NCBI GenBank assembly: GCA_022709695.1
Contig: JAKLII010000003.1
Span: 370,081 to 434,080, forward strand
Reading direction: 5' to 3'
Source of the DNA: Bacteroidota bacterium
GTDB lineage: Bacteria; Bacteroidota; Bacteroidia; Bacteroidales; SKPS01
DNA: 64,000 nucleotides
The position numbers and the translations under genes are program-made. Positions within the stretch are counted from its first letter, which is position 1. The number at the start of each line of letters is the position of its first letter. This document shows, piece by piece, positions 8,589-16,631 of the stretch. The notes under the pieces were generated by a model, which ran no database searches, was not told where the DNA came from, and was given only the letters and a program-made list of their open reading frames with translations.

Positions 8589-9125
8589 TCATGTTTGCCT
8601 ACCAATAAAATACTCAGGGTCTGATTGATTTGCTTCAATAATATTAAACATGCGTTCAAAATCATCGGAACATGATCCTGATTCTAAAAGAAACCCAATC
8701 AAGGACATTCCATAGCCTAATGGGATGACCATTAATGGAAGGATTGAGTCAGAAATACCGCCATAATCAGTCCCGGAATATTTATCTAAAAGGTAGAAAA
8801 GGATTATACTCCCGATCCCAATGGTGTAAAAGATCTTCATAATACTGTTCAAACTGGTTTTCATTCTTAATACTGTTACCTTTGCAACCATTTTTGTCTT
8901 TCCTTTGATTTCGATGAATGGAAGTTTGGTTGGAAAAGCTAACAGAAAGTCTGATATGTAATGCAATTCAAAACCATCGGCATATATTTCTCCATCAATA
9001 TTTTGATTCTTTTCTATGTACCTATTGATTCCCAATAATAAAGACTCTTCAGAGAGATATGTTTCATAATAGACAATTCTTCTGAGAGCGAAGAAATTCG
9101 ATAGATTGATGATGGCCTTCATCAT
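8589..9125 (-). CDS. Hypothetical membrane protein
   Basis: Not recognised. The protein has 178 residues: a soluble N-terminal region of about 95 residues, two hydrophobic segments (IFYTIGIGSIILFYLLDKY at about 95-113 and ILPLMVIPLGYGMSLIGFLL at about 127-147) separated by a short loop, then an acidic C-terminal tail. The gene is noticeably more AT-rich than its neighbours and is isolated between the efflux operon and mfd, which suggests recent acquisition. The tandem ATGATG gives two possible starts. Confidence 0.55.
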   Translation of the reverse strand: MMKAIINLSNFFALRRIVYYETYLSEESLLLGINRYIEKNQNIDGEIYADGFELHYISDFLLAFPTKLPFIEIKGKTKMVAKVTVLRMKTSLNSIMKIFYTIGIGSIILFYLLDKYSGTDYGGISDSILPLMVIPLGYGMSLIGFLLESGSCSDDFERMFNIIEANQSDPEYFIGRQT

Positions 9126-9538
9126 GAACCAGCTTTTGTTTATATTGATTATTTCTAAAGCACTCTTTTTGAAGGTATACCAAGATGTGCATACAGATCT
9201 CGTTGCTCATCGAGTACACAATAAACACCTGAAAAACATCTGTGCGTCAAATTTATAAGTTTTCCGAAATTATTTCCTCTGTTCGATTGGGAATTTCAAA
9301 ACTATTTTAACCCCCTACGTCAGAAACATCACGGCAGGCATGGCGGTGATACCAGGTGCCAAAGATTTGATTTCCATTTATGGCGTATTATCGGTGATTG
9401 TAAGTACAATTATACGCCAATATTTATCATTTTCAACAGGAGGATACCTATTGGCAAAACAATTCCATAGCCGTTTCAAGCCAGCACAAAGGTTAACCCT
9501 ACTATCAGCTGTCGACTCCCGACTATCGACTGAAATTC
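9126..9538. other. Non-coding gap before mfd
   Basis: No convincing gene or RNA is seen. A reading frame open from 9340 runs into mfd, but its first 75 residues do not resemble Mfd and a -7 promoter box interrupts it at 9539. Around 9501-9530 there is a short ACTATC/GTCGACT repeat, a low-complexity type common in these genomes. Confidence 0.5.
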
Positions 9539-9546
9539 TATCTTTG
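9539..9546 (+). promoter_or_regulatory. -7 promoter box of mfd
   Basis: TATCTTTG, an exact TAnnTTTG match, followed by CACAAAA. It implies transcription starting near 9553 and excludes any start codon upstream. No clear -33 TTG is seen. Confidence 0.65.
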
Positions 9547-9564
9547 CACAAAATTTCGGGCCCT

Positions 9565-12500
9565 GTGATCCATCCGCTGCTGAACCTTTTCCTGAACCAT
9601 CCCTTGCAACCTGAGGTTCTTGCGGCTCTGCGACAGCTGGGTGCCTCCCTGCACTGGAAGGGTACCCTCCCTTCCGCACTGGCGCTCCATGTGGCGGCAG
9701 TGGAATCGGCTACGGAAGTGCCGCAGCTGATCCTGCTTAACGAATACGATGAAGTACAGGCCTTTCACAGCGATCTGGAAAACGCCTTCGGTGAGAAGGA
9801 GTATGAGTTCTACCGAAAAAATATCCTGTTTTTCCCGCCCCCCGACAAAGCCGGTGCAGGTACCGGAACTCCCGATCCCAACCATGTGCTCATGCGCACA
9901 GAAGTGCTCAAAAGGCTCGGTTCAGGCCAGCGCAGGATCATCATTGTGGCCCCGGTATCGGCCCTTGCCGACCGGGTGGTGTCGCAGCAGTTTCTCACTG
10001 AAAATACCTTCAGGCTGAAGCAGGGGGAGATGGTGGACCTGGACTTTGTGGCCGATTTTCTGCTGGAAGAGGAGTTTGAACGGGTCGACTTTGTGGCCGA
10101 ACCGGGACAGTTTGCCATCCGCGGAGGTATCGTGGACGTGTTCTCCTTCTCCAACGACTACCCCTACCGCATCCAGTTTATCGGCGATGAAATAGACTCC
10201 ATCCGCTCATTCGATCCCGCCACCCAGCTGTCGAAAGAGCGGGTGGACCATATCACCATTGTGCCCGACCTGCACCGCAATGGCACTGCAGTGGCCCGCC
10301 AGAGCCTGTTCGACTTTCTCCCGCCGTCGGCCATCCTCTGGTGCCAGAACCCTGGCTTTGCCATCGACCAGCTGGAACACCTCCATGCCGGACGCAAAGC
10401 CACAGGGGCACTGGTAGCCGTAAACGATTTCACCGGGGCAGACCTGAAGGAGGCATTCCAGCAATTCCGCGTGATCGACTGCGGTTCGGCCCCTTTCTTC
10501 CCGGATTCTGTGGAAATAGCTGCTGAACAGGCGCCACAACCTGCTTTCAATAAAAAATTCGACTTGCTGTCGGCCGACCTGCGGCAGTGGCACGACAAAG
10601 GGTACACCAACTACATCCTTTCCGACAATCCCAAGCAGATCGAGAGGCTCCGGAATATCTTCGATGATATCTCCAGGGGAAACGTTCCGGTGCATTACAC
10701 CACGGCACTCCCCTCGTTGCACCACGGCTTTATCGATCACCACCTGAAGCTGGTATGTTATACCGACCACCAGATCTTTGAGCGGTACCGGAAGACCGGG
10801 CTGCAGGAGGGTTATAAAAGGCGGGAAGCGATCACCATCAAGGAATTACTGAGCCTTGAGCCGGGTGATTACATTACCCACATCGACCATGGCATCGGAC
10901 GCTTCGGGGGGCTGGAAACCATCGACAACAACGGGAGGCAGCAGGAGACCGTGCGGCTGATATACCGCAACAACGACGTGGTGTACGTGAGCATCCACTC
11001 GCTGCATCGCATTGCCCGCTATACCGGTTCGGAAGGGAAAGTGCCCGAACTCGACAAGCTGGGGTCGGGTGCCTGGAAACGGCTGAAAGAGAAGACCAAA
11101 TCGAAGGTTAAGGACATCGCCCGCGACCTGATCAGGCTCTATGCCCGCCGCCTGGCGGCAAAGGGCTTCGCCTTTGCCCCCGACACCTACCTGCAGCATG
11201 AGCTGGAGGCCTCCTTCATCTTCGAGGATACCCCCGACCAGATCAGGGCCACAGCCGATGTGAAAGAGGATATGGAGAAGGGCTACCCGATGGACCGGCT
11301 GATCTGCGGCGATGTGGGGTTTGGCAAAACCGAAGTGGCCATCCGGGCAGCCTTCAAAGCAGTAACTGACAGCAAACAGGTGGCAGTGCTGGTGCCTACC
11401 ACTATCCTGGCGCTGCAGCACTACCACACCTTCCGCAGCCGCCTGAAGGATTTCCCGGTTACCATCGACTACATCAACCGGTTCAGGAGTGCCAAAGATC
11501 AGAAGGAGACCCTGAAAAAGCTCGAAGCGGGCAAACTCGATATCATCATCGGCACCCACCGCCTGGTTGGCAGCGACGTTAAGTTCAAAGATCTGGGATT
11601 GCTGATCGTTGACGAAGAGCAGAAATTCGGGGTGTCGGTAAAAGAGAAGCTGAAACAGCTCAGGGTGAATGTGGATACCCTCACACTCACTGCCACCCCG
11701 ATCCCGAGAACATTGCAGTTTTCACTCATGGGCGCCAGGGACCTGTCGGTAATCAGCACTCCGCCTCCCAACCGCCATCCGGTGCAGACACAGCTTCGCG
11801 GCTTCAGCGAAGAGCTGATCAGGGAAGCCATTCAGCAGGAACTGAACCGGGGCGGCCAGGTATTCTTCCTCCACAACCGCATCCAGAGCATCAACGAAAT
11901 GGCAGCCATGGTGGAGCGGGTGGTGCCGGGGGTGAGCGTGGCGGTGGGTCATGGCCAGATGGAAGGGGAGAAGCTGGAGCAGGTGATGATGGATTTCATC
12001 GAGGGAAACTACGACGTATTAGTATCTACCAGCATCATCGAATCGGGGCTCGATATCCCCAATGCCAACACCATTATCATCAGCGATGCCCACATGTACG
12101 GACTCAGCGACCTTCACCAGCTCCGTGGTCGGGTTGGGCGGTCGAACAAAAAAGCCTACTGCTATCTGATCACACCGCCCCTTACCGTACTCACCCCCGA
12201 AGCCCGCAAACGGCTCAAAGCCATCGAGGAGTTCTCAGACCTCGGCAGCGGATTCAACATCGCCATGCGCGACCTCGACATCCGGGGCGCCGGCAACATC
12301 CTGGGTGCAGAGCAGAGCGGCTTCATCGCCGATATTGGTTACGAGATGTACCAGAAGATCCTGAAGGAGGCGATGCAGGAACTGCGCATGGCCGAATTCC
12401 CCGAGCTGGCCGATCACAGCCCCGAAAAACGGTGGAAGCCCGGCAAAGAGTGCCAGATCGAAACCGACCTGGAGATCCTGCTGCCCCCCGACTATGTGGA

Positions 12501-12891
12501 AGCTTCCGGAGAACGGCTGCTGCTGTACCGTGAGCTGGATGAGCTGGACGACGAAGAGGCGCTGCAGGCCTTTGCCGGCAGGCTCTCCGACCGTTTCGGG
12601 CCGATGCCTGCCGAAGCCGAAGCGCTGCTGCAAACCATCCGCCTCCGGTGGCTGGCCGCTTCACTGGGATTCGAAAAAATCGTTCTGAAGAACAACCGGT
12701 TTAACGGACAGTTCCCCGAAAACCAGATGCACCCCTTCTACCAGAGCGAAGGGTTCGGCAGTATCCTGGAGTTTGTGAAGAACCACCCCAGGCGCTGCCT
12801 GCTCAAAGAGCACAACGGAAAACTCAACCTGATCTTCCCCGAGGTTTTTTCGGTGCAGCAGGCGCTTGAGGTGCTGGGGAGGATTGTTTAG
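9565..12891 (+). CDS. mfd: Transcription-repair coupling factor Mfd
   Basis: Displaces RNA polymerase stalled at DNA lesions and recruits UvrA. With the GTG start the protein has 1108 residues, normal for the family. Order: UvrB-homology region at the N-terminus, CarD-like polymerase-interaction domain from about 432 (GDYITHIDHGIGRF), superfamily 2 translocase with Walker A GDVGFGKTE at about 583, DEEQ at about 683, TATPIPRTL and HQLRGRVGRS, then the C-terminal TRCF domain. An upstream ATG at 9340 would add 75 unrelated residues and would place the promoter box inside the gene, so GTG at 9565, which yields the usual HPLLNLFL-like N-terminus, is preferred. Confidence 0.93.
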   Translation: MIHPLLNLFLNHPLQPEVLAALRQLGASLHWKGTLPSALALHVAAVESATEVPQLILLNEYDEVQAFHSDLENAFGEKEYEFYRKNILFFPPPDKAGAGTGTPDPNHVLMRTEVLKRLGSGQRRIIIVAPVSALADRVVSQQFLTENTFRLKQGEMVDLDFVADFLLEEEFERVDFVAEPGQFAIRGGIVDVFSFSNDYPYRIQFIGDEIDSIRSFDPATQLSKERVDHITIVPDLHRNGTAVARQSLFDFLPPSAILWCQNPGFAIDQLEHLHAGRKATGALVAVNDFTGADLKEAFQQFRVIDCGSAPFFPDSVEIAAEQAPQPAFNKKFDLLSADLRQWHDKGYTNYILSDNPKQIERLRNIFDDISRGNVPVHYTTALPSLHHGFIDHHLKLVCYTDHQIFERYRKTGLQEGYKRREAITIKELLSLEPGDYITHIDHGIGRFGGLETIDNNGRQQETVRLIYRNNDVVYVSIHSLHRIARYTGSEGKVPELDKLGSGAWKRLKEKTKSKVKDIARDLIRLYARRLAAKGFAFAPDTYLQHELEASFIFEDTPDQIRATADVKEDMEKGYPMDRLICGDVGFGKTEVAIRAAFKAVTDSKQVAVLVPTTILALQHYHTFRSRLKDFPVTIDYINRFRSAKDQKETLKKLEAGKLDIIIGTHRLVGSDVKFKDLGLLIVDEEQKFGVSVKEKLKQLRVNVDTLTLTATPIPRTLQFSLMGARDLSVISTPPPNRHPVQTQLRGFSEELIREAIQQELNRGGQVFFLHNRIQSINEMAAMVERVVPGVSVAVGHGQMEGEKLEQVMMDFIEGNYDVLVSTSIIESGLDIPNANTIIISDAHMYGLSDLHQLRGRVGRSNKKAYCYLITPPLTVLTPEARKRLKAIEEFSDLGSGFNIAMRDLDIRGAGNILGAEQSGFIADIGYEMYQKILKEAMQELRMAEFPELADHSPEKRWKPGKECQIETDLEILLPPDYVEASGERLLLYRELDELDDEEALQAFAGRLSDRFGPMPAEAEALLQTIRLRWLAASLGFEKIVLKNNRFNGQFPENQMHPFYQSEGFGSILEFVKNHPRRCLLKEHNGKLNLIFPEVFSVQQALEVLGRIV

Positions 12892-13172
12892 GAAGTTTAG
12901 GAAGTTGAGGTGGTTGAGGAGGTTGGTTTGTTGATATGTTTATTTGTTTATTTGTTTAGTCGTAAAAGCTTATATGCGCAGTATTTGCGCAGCCCCAATG
13001 CCAACCTGAAGCTGATACAGACTAACATGATTCCCGAGCATTTACCAGCACCCGATCTTTTCGCAGTACCTGTAGCCTTGTTCGGATACAATTTCAATTA
13101 AGTTAAATGAGGCATGGCTCACCGTATGTTATTGGTTTTCTTGTGAATGTACTTTGCCATTCCCGAAAACAT
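12892..13172. repeat. Intergenic region with TTGAGG/TTTATTTG tract
   Basis: The first 70 bp (12891-12960) are a low-complexity run of GGAAGTTGAGGTGG- and TTTATTTG-type words, the same family as at 1295-1331, 44636-44700 and 61127-61210. The short reading frames at 12910-13101 and 13107-13316 match nothing recognisable and are probably not genes. Confidence 0.5.
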
Positions 13173-13213
13173 TTTGCGGTAAATAATCGAATTATTCACC
13201 GCAAATCTGCGGT
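13173..13213 (-). terminator. Strong stem-loop downstream of the response regulator
   Basis: TTTGCGGTAAATAAT (13173-13187) and ATTATTCACCGCAAA (13191-13205) pair at 14 of 15 positions around a CGA loop, with a G-U pair at the mismatch. A second hairpin, CCGCA/TGCGG at 13199-13212, is mutually exclusive with it. It sits just past the response-regulator stop (13233, minus strand). The U-run after it is weak, so it could be a terminator or a 3' stability element. Confidence 0.5.
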
Positions 13214-13232
13214 GAATATAGAGATTGAATTT

Positions 13233-13940
13233 CTATTCCGGCACTTCGAGCCTGAACCCTACTCCGTGAACGTTTGTGATGGCGATGGAGGGATCGCCTT
13301 TGAGGTGTTTGCGTAGCTTGGTGATGAATACGTCCATGCTGCGGCCAATGAAGTAATCGTCGGTGCCCCAGATGGTTTTCAGGGTAAACTCCCGGGTGAG
13401 CAGCTGGTTTTTGTGCCTGGCAAGCAACAGTAGCAGGTCGGCCTCTTTCCGCGTAAGTGTGGCACTCTCCTGTCCCAGTTTAAGGGTCAGGTTGCCGTGG
13501 TCGAATGAATAGAGGCCAATCTGAATCAGGTCGCCAACCTGCCAGGGGAGGGATTTGGTATTGCGCTGGCACCGCCTCAGGATCGCTTCGATGCGCAACT
13601 GCAGCTCTTCGGTACTGAAGGGTTTGGTGATATAGTCGTCGCAACCTGCCTTAAATCCTTTCACACGGTCTTCGGGAAGGGATTTGGCGGTAAGGAAAAT
13701 CACCGGCACCAGAGGGTTTTTTGCCCGTATCTCAGACGATAGCGTAAACCCGTCCATACGGGGCATCATTACGTCCAGCACACAAATATCCACCTGTTCG
13801 GTGAAGCCGGCAAGGGCGGCAATCCCGTCGGTGTAATGCAAAACTTTATATCCTACAATTTGCAGGAAGTCCCTCAGCAGAATCCCAAGGTTGGGGTCGT
13901 CTTCTGCAAGTAGTATCGTGGTTTCCGTAGACTGACTCAT
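13233..13940 (-). CDS. OmpR-family response regulator (RprY-like)
   Basis: Two-component output protein, 235 residues. The receiver domain (about 8-120) shows the acidic pair AEDD, phospho-acceptor Asp in CVLDVMMPRMDG, Thr in FLTAKS and Lys in YITKPF. A winged-helix DNA-binding domain follows, with GRSMDVFITKLRKHL as the recognition-helix region. ATG at 13940 is preferred to 13964 because it gives a normal receiver start. It lies 42 nt after its sensor kinase and is probably co-transcribed. The architecture matches RprX/RprY-type systems of Bacteroides. The target is not visible. Confidence 0.9.
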   Translation of the reverse strand: MSQSTETTILLAEDDPNLGILLRDFLQIVGYKVLHYTDGIAALAGFTEQVDICVLDVMMPRMDGFTLSSEIRAKNPLVPVIFLTAKSLPEDRVKGFKAGCDDYITKPFSTEELQLRIEAILRRCQRNTKSLPWQVGDLIQIGLYSFDHGNLTLKLGQESATLTRKEADLLLLLARHKNQLLTREFTLKTIWGTDDYFIGRSMDVFITKLRKHLKGDPSIAITNVHGVGFRLEVPE

Positions 13941-13982
13941 CAATGGGGTTTTTAGCAATAACAAACAGCAGATGAAATAGTT

Positions 13983-15263
13983 TTACCCGGCAGGTTCAAA
14001 TGGGATAAAAACGGTGAAACAACTCCCCTCACCGGGGGTGCTTTTTACCATAATACTGCCCGAATGGCTTTCTATCACACGCTTAACGTAATACAACCCG
14101 ATGCCGGTACCGGGGGTGCGGTACAAATCCCCGACAGGAACCCTGTACAACCGGTCGAAGATGCGCTGCTGCTGGTCAGCAGGAATTCCAATGCCCTTGT
14201 CAATGAAATCGATTTCTGCTCCGGAAGGCATCGTTCGGATGGAAACCCGGATCTCCGGAGTGTCGGCAGAGTACTTGATGCTGTTTTCGATGAGGTTGTT
14301 GAACACATTGGCCAGGTGCATCTGATCCGCCACCACAGGTTCGCTGCAGTGCCCCTGTAGGGTAATGGTGCCCCCTGTTTCACGAAGGATCAGCCGGTTG
14401 GTTTCAATGCAGCGTTCCAACAGAATATTGATGTCCAGGGGTTTCATGGTGAAGCGGTAATTCTCCTCCTCCAGCAGAGATGCTGCCATCACCTGATCTA
14501 CCTGATGCTGAATCCTTTTATTCTCCTCGAAAATAATACCTGCATACTTTTCAAGCTGCCCTTCAGGCATATTTTTCCTGTGCTGCATAATCATCTCAGC
14601 GGCGATGGAAATAGTAGCCAGGGGGGTTTTAAACTCATGGGTGATGTTGTTGATGAAATCGCGCTGCACCGTGGTGATCTTTTTCTGCATCTTCAGCTTG
14701 GCAACGGAAATAAAATACCCGGCAATGATCCCGATAAACAGCAGGAGCGACAACAACAGCAACCAGTTATCCTGCCCTTTGAGCGTAAGTACGCGCTCAT
14801 TCGGGAACCATACCACCACGCTGTACCTGTCGGTGGGCAGAATGCCCCGGAGGTTTCTCCGGTAAGGGCTGCCCAGGATCAGGTTTGTCCGCTCCTCAGA
14901 AGCAGATGATAGCGCCAGCTTTCCCGTGCGATGATCTATTATACCATACTCGTAATCGTGGTGCAGCTCGTAGTGGCGGTATTCATTCTGCATCAGGGCA
15001 AAGAAAACCTTTCTGCAGAAAAGCGAATCAGGAGGAATAAGCCGGTCGGAATCGATCCTGTTGCCCAGTCTATCCCTGTACTCAGAAAAAATCATGTCAT
15101 CACTCTGCTGCACCAGGCTTCTCAAAGCCGAGCTGTTCATCTGCCGGAACGATTCATCGGCAGCCCGAAAAGCCCCCATCACCCAGAACACCTGGGCTGC
15201 AAGAAACCCTGCAAGTGAAATGGTGAACAACACCATCAGTGTATTCAGCTGTCTTTTGTTCAT
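13983..15263 (-). CDS. Sensor histidine kinase (RprX-like)
   Basis: Membrane sensor partnered with the following response regulator. The protein has 426 residues: membrane helix 1 at about 8-30, a periplasmic sensor region of about 140 residues, helix 2 at about 171-193, then HisKA with H-box INNITHEFKTPL and an ATPase domain with N-box NNLIENSIKYS, G1 DKGIGIP, F-box IFDRLYR and G2 GTGIGLYYV. No HAMP or PAS domain is apparent. It is divergent from the secreted cysteine-rich protein across a 325-bp gap, so that gene is a candidate target or signal. The signal itself is unknown. Confidence 0.9.
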   Translation of the reverse strand: MNKRQLNTLMVLFTISLAGFLAAQVFWVMGAFRAADESFRQMNSSALRSLVQQSDDMIFSEYRDRLGNRIDSDRLIPPDSLFCRKVFFALMQNEYRHYELHHDYEYGIIDHRTGKLALSSASEERTNLILGSPYRRNLRGILPTDRYSVVVWFPNERVLTLKGQDNWLLLLSLLLFIGIIAGYFISVAKLKMQKKITTVQRDFINNITHEFKTPLATISIAAEMIMQHRKNMPEGQLEKYAGIIFEENKRIQHQVDQVMAASLLEEENYRFTMKPLDINILLERCIETNRLILRETGGTITLQGHCSEPVVADQMHLANVFNNLIENSIKYSADTPEIRVSIRTMPSGAEIDFIDKGIGIPADQQQRIFDRLYRVPVGDLYRTPGTGIGLYYVKRVIESHSGSIMVKSTPGEGSCFTVFIPFEPAG

Positions 15264-15522
15264 CTTCTTATATACCCCCGAAAAACTTCATAAAACTAAA
15301 CTGTTTTCGTATTGAAATCACCCGGTAAGGGTAAAAGTTATTTCTTTACCGCAAAGTTGTTCGTATACCGGCAGAATCTGAAAAAATCCAAATCGCATAT
15401 AATCAATATATTAAATGAAATCCGCACGTTCTGTCAGCAGTTTGTTATTTAGAATTATTCTTAATTAACACAACGTTAACACAGTTAAACAGCTTTTAAC
15501 ACTTGATATTTCGGAACGTTTT
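15264..15522. other. Divergent intergenic region between kinase and cysteine-rich gene
   Basis: AT-rich, about 260 bp before the -7 box of the rightward gene. For the leftward kinase gene a near-match TAGTTTTA (minus strand, 15291-15298) is the best promoter candidate. No strong repeat or RNA is seen; an operator for the response regulator could lie here but is not identifiable by eye. Confidence 0.4.
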
Positions 15523-15530
15523 TATTTTTG
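15523..15530 (+). promoter_or_regulatory. -7 promoter box of the cysteine-rich protein gene
   Basis: TATTTTTG, an exact TAnnTTTG match. A TTG at 15503-15505 lies 17 nt upstream. Transcription would begin near 15537, leaving about 50 nt of leader before the ATG at 15589. Confidence 0.7.
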
Positions 15531-15588
15531 TGCTGTGAACAAAGAGACCGGAAATCGGTTTAGCAGTTTGAAACAAAAACAAAAATTT

Positions 15589-15975
15589 ATGAAGAAAGCT
15601 ATTTCAGTGTTGATGATCGGTCTGATGGTGATAGCGGTTAGCATATTTGCAGTTAACGCATCAAATGCAAATCCCGATAAGGACCCAAAGGCCAAGGAAT
15701 CAAAGGAAAAAACATGTTGCAAGGATGACAAATCGGCTACCAAAGATGGTAAGTCGTGCTGCGCTGACAACAAGGACGGAAAATCGGGCTGTGCCGACAA
15801 GAAGGATGGCAAGTCATGCTGCTCCGAAAAGAAAGAAGGCGCCTCAGGATGTTCAGGCAAGAGCGAAAGCAAATCATGTGGCAGCAAATCTGAGACCGGC
15901 AGTGCCTCAGCAGCTCCTGCAGATCAGAGTGCATCAGCCGGCAAGACCAATTGCGCAAGAACCAAGTGCCAATAA
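15589..15975 (+). CDS. Secreted cysteine-rich repeat protein
   Basis: Not recognised as a known family. The protein has 128 residues: a hydrophobic signal peptide (MKKAISVLMIGLMVIAVSIF), then a very hydrophilic mature part with about 11 Cys in a Lys/Ser/Asp/Gly background. Repeats of about 11 residues (KDGKSCCAD, KDGKSGCAD, KDGKSCCSE) alternate CC and GC. Such spacing could bind soft metals or form many disulfides after export; this is inference. ATG at 15589 is chosen because it starts the signal peptide and follows the promoter at a normal distance; a GTG at 15535 sits at the transcription start. A strong terminator follows, so it is monocistronic. Its neighbour is a divergent two-component system. 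Confidence 0.75.
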   Translation: MKKAISVLMIGLMVIAVSIFAVNASNANPDKDPKAKESKEKTCCKDDKSATKDGKSCCADNKDGKSGCADKKDGKSCCSEKKEGASGCSGKSESKSCGSKSETGSASAAPADQSASAGKTNCARTKCQ

Positions 15976-16007
15976 GAGATAATGATTCATTTTCATCGTG
16001 TGTGGGA

Positions 16008-16032
16008 CCCGCAGGGATGCGGGTTTTTTTTT
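16008..16032 (+). terminator. Rho-independent terminator of the cysteine-rich gene
   Basis: CCCGCA (16008-16013), loop GGGA, TGCGGG (16018-16023), then nine T. It ends the rightward transcript just before the terminator of the convergent RNA. Confidence 0.85.
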
Positions 16033-16062
16033 GCCCTGAAGTCTGGTTTTTCTGCACGACAC

Positions 16063-16093
16063 ATATAAAAACAGAAGCGGGAAGCGCTTCTGT
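16063..16093 (-). terminator. Rho-independent terminator of the structured RNA
   Basis: Read on the minus strand, ACAGAAGCG and CGCTTCTGT form a perfect 9-bp stem (16071-16079 with 16085-16093) with a 5-nt loop, followed by TTTTTATAT. It lies convergent to the terminator of the cysteine-rich gene. Confidence 0.85.
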
Positions 16094-16541
16094 CTGAAGG
16101 GCTTCCCGCCGAACCTCCCTCTGGCCGTAGCCATTGGGTGCCATCAGGTTATTGTTATTCCGGCTGATCCTTCCCTGGCGCGAACGCCCTGGTTCCGGAT
16201 CCGGCGCTGCTTTCTCCCTTTCGGGTTCCGGCAGATCGCCCGGCTGTTGCCAGCCCCGGTGGCCCTTCTCCCGTAGGAGGGTGCTACCGGCTTGTTTAGC
16301 AGAACCGGCGGCAGTGCCGCCATCCTCTAAACCTTTTCCCCGGATCAGACTCCTTAACGGCTATACCGAAAAGGTGGGTCTTTCGTTGGTGCCGCCTGCG
16401 CGCCACCTGAACAGGCTTGGGTAAGCTCCGCAACATTTGCTCTGCCTTCCGGCTTTTTCTCCTGCTGCTTCGGGCCTTGCTCCGGATTGCTCCTTCGCGC
16501 AGGCCCCCGTACCCGGGGTTCGCCTTTTATCGCTCACCTGA
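16063..16541 (-). ncRNA. Unassigned structured RNA of about 480 nt
   Basis: Bounded by an excellent promoter (16547-16577) and a perfect terminator (16063-16093) on the same strand, with no credible coding frame between. In RNA sense the region holds many local hairpins: a GCAA tetraloop closed by GGCTG/CAGCC (16242-16255), a GAAA tetraloop closed by CCC/GGG (16216-16225), a UUCG tetraloop closed by GGCG/CGCC (16177-16188) and GGCGGC/GCCGCC (16307-16321). That last hairpin lies inside a longer stem, GTTTAG (16294-16299) with CTAAAC (16327-16332). A terminal pairing CGAACC/GGTTCG (16517-16522 with 16110-16115) could close the whole molecule. I do not find the conserved boxes of RNase P RNA, tmRNA or SRP RNA. 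Function unknown. Confidence 0.7.
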
Positions 16542-16546
16542 CGAAA

Positions 16547-16577
16547 CAAAGATACACCCCGGTGGAGGGTTTGTCAA
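16547..16577 (-). promoter_or_regulatory. Strong promoter of the structured RNA
   Basis: On the minus strand TTGACA begins at 16577 and TATCTTTG (TAnnTTTG) lies at 16554-16547. The 20-nt spacing from TTG to the -7 box is the Bacteroidota optimum. Transcription should start near 16541. It is one of the two best promoters in the window, with that of the tRNA gene. Confidence 0.85.
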
Positions 16578-16631
16578 GGGTTTTTTCAGCCAATTAACCC
16601 ACAAAGATTCAACATAAGTTATGAACAATTG

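Noticed and set aside
10846..11559. Long open frame antisense to mfd (237 codons)
   Set aside because: It is a codon-bias shadow: no promoter, no family resemblance, and the sense strand is clearly Mfd. The same applies to antisense frames within pfp (548-1249), glmS, pgk and radA.
12910..13316. Two short rightward frames between mfd and the response regulator
   Set aside because: The first starts in low-complexity sequence and the second runs through the stem-loop into the antisense of the response regulator; neither resembles a protein family.
16063..16541. RNase P RNA, tmRNA or SRP RNA as identity of the structured RNA
   Set aside because: The stretches CCGGAGCAAGG and GCAACAG recall RNase P, but they occur in the wrong order and GCAA sits in a hairpin loop; the GAGGAAAGTCC and GGTAAAC boxes, the tmRNA tRNA-like ends and the SRP loop are not found.
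16134..16617. Short frames on both strands within the RNA locus
   Set aside because: They are interrupted, lack start signals and cut across the promoter and hairpins of the RNA gene.
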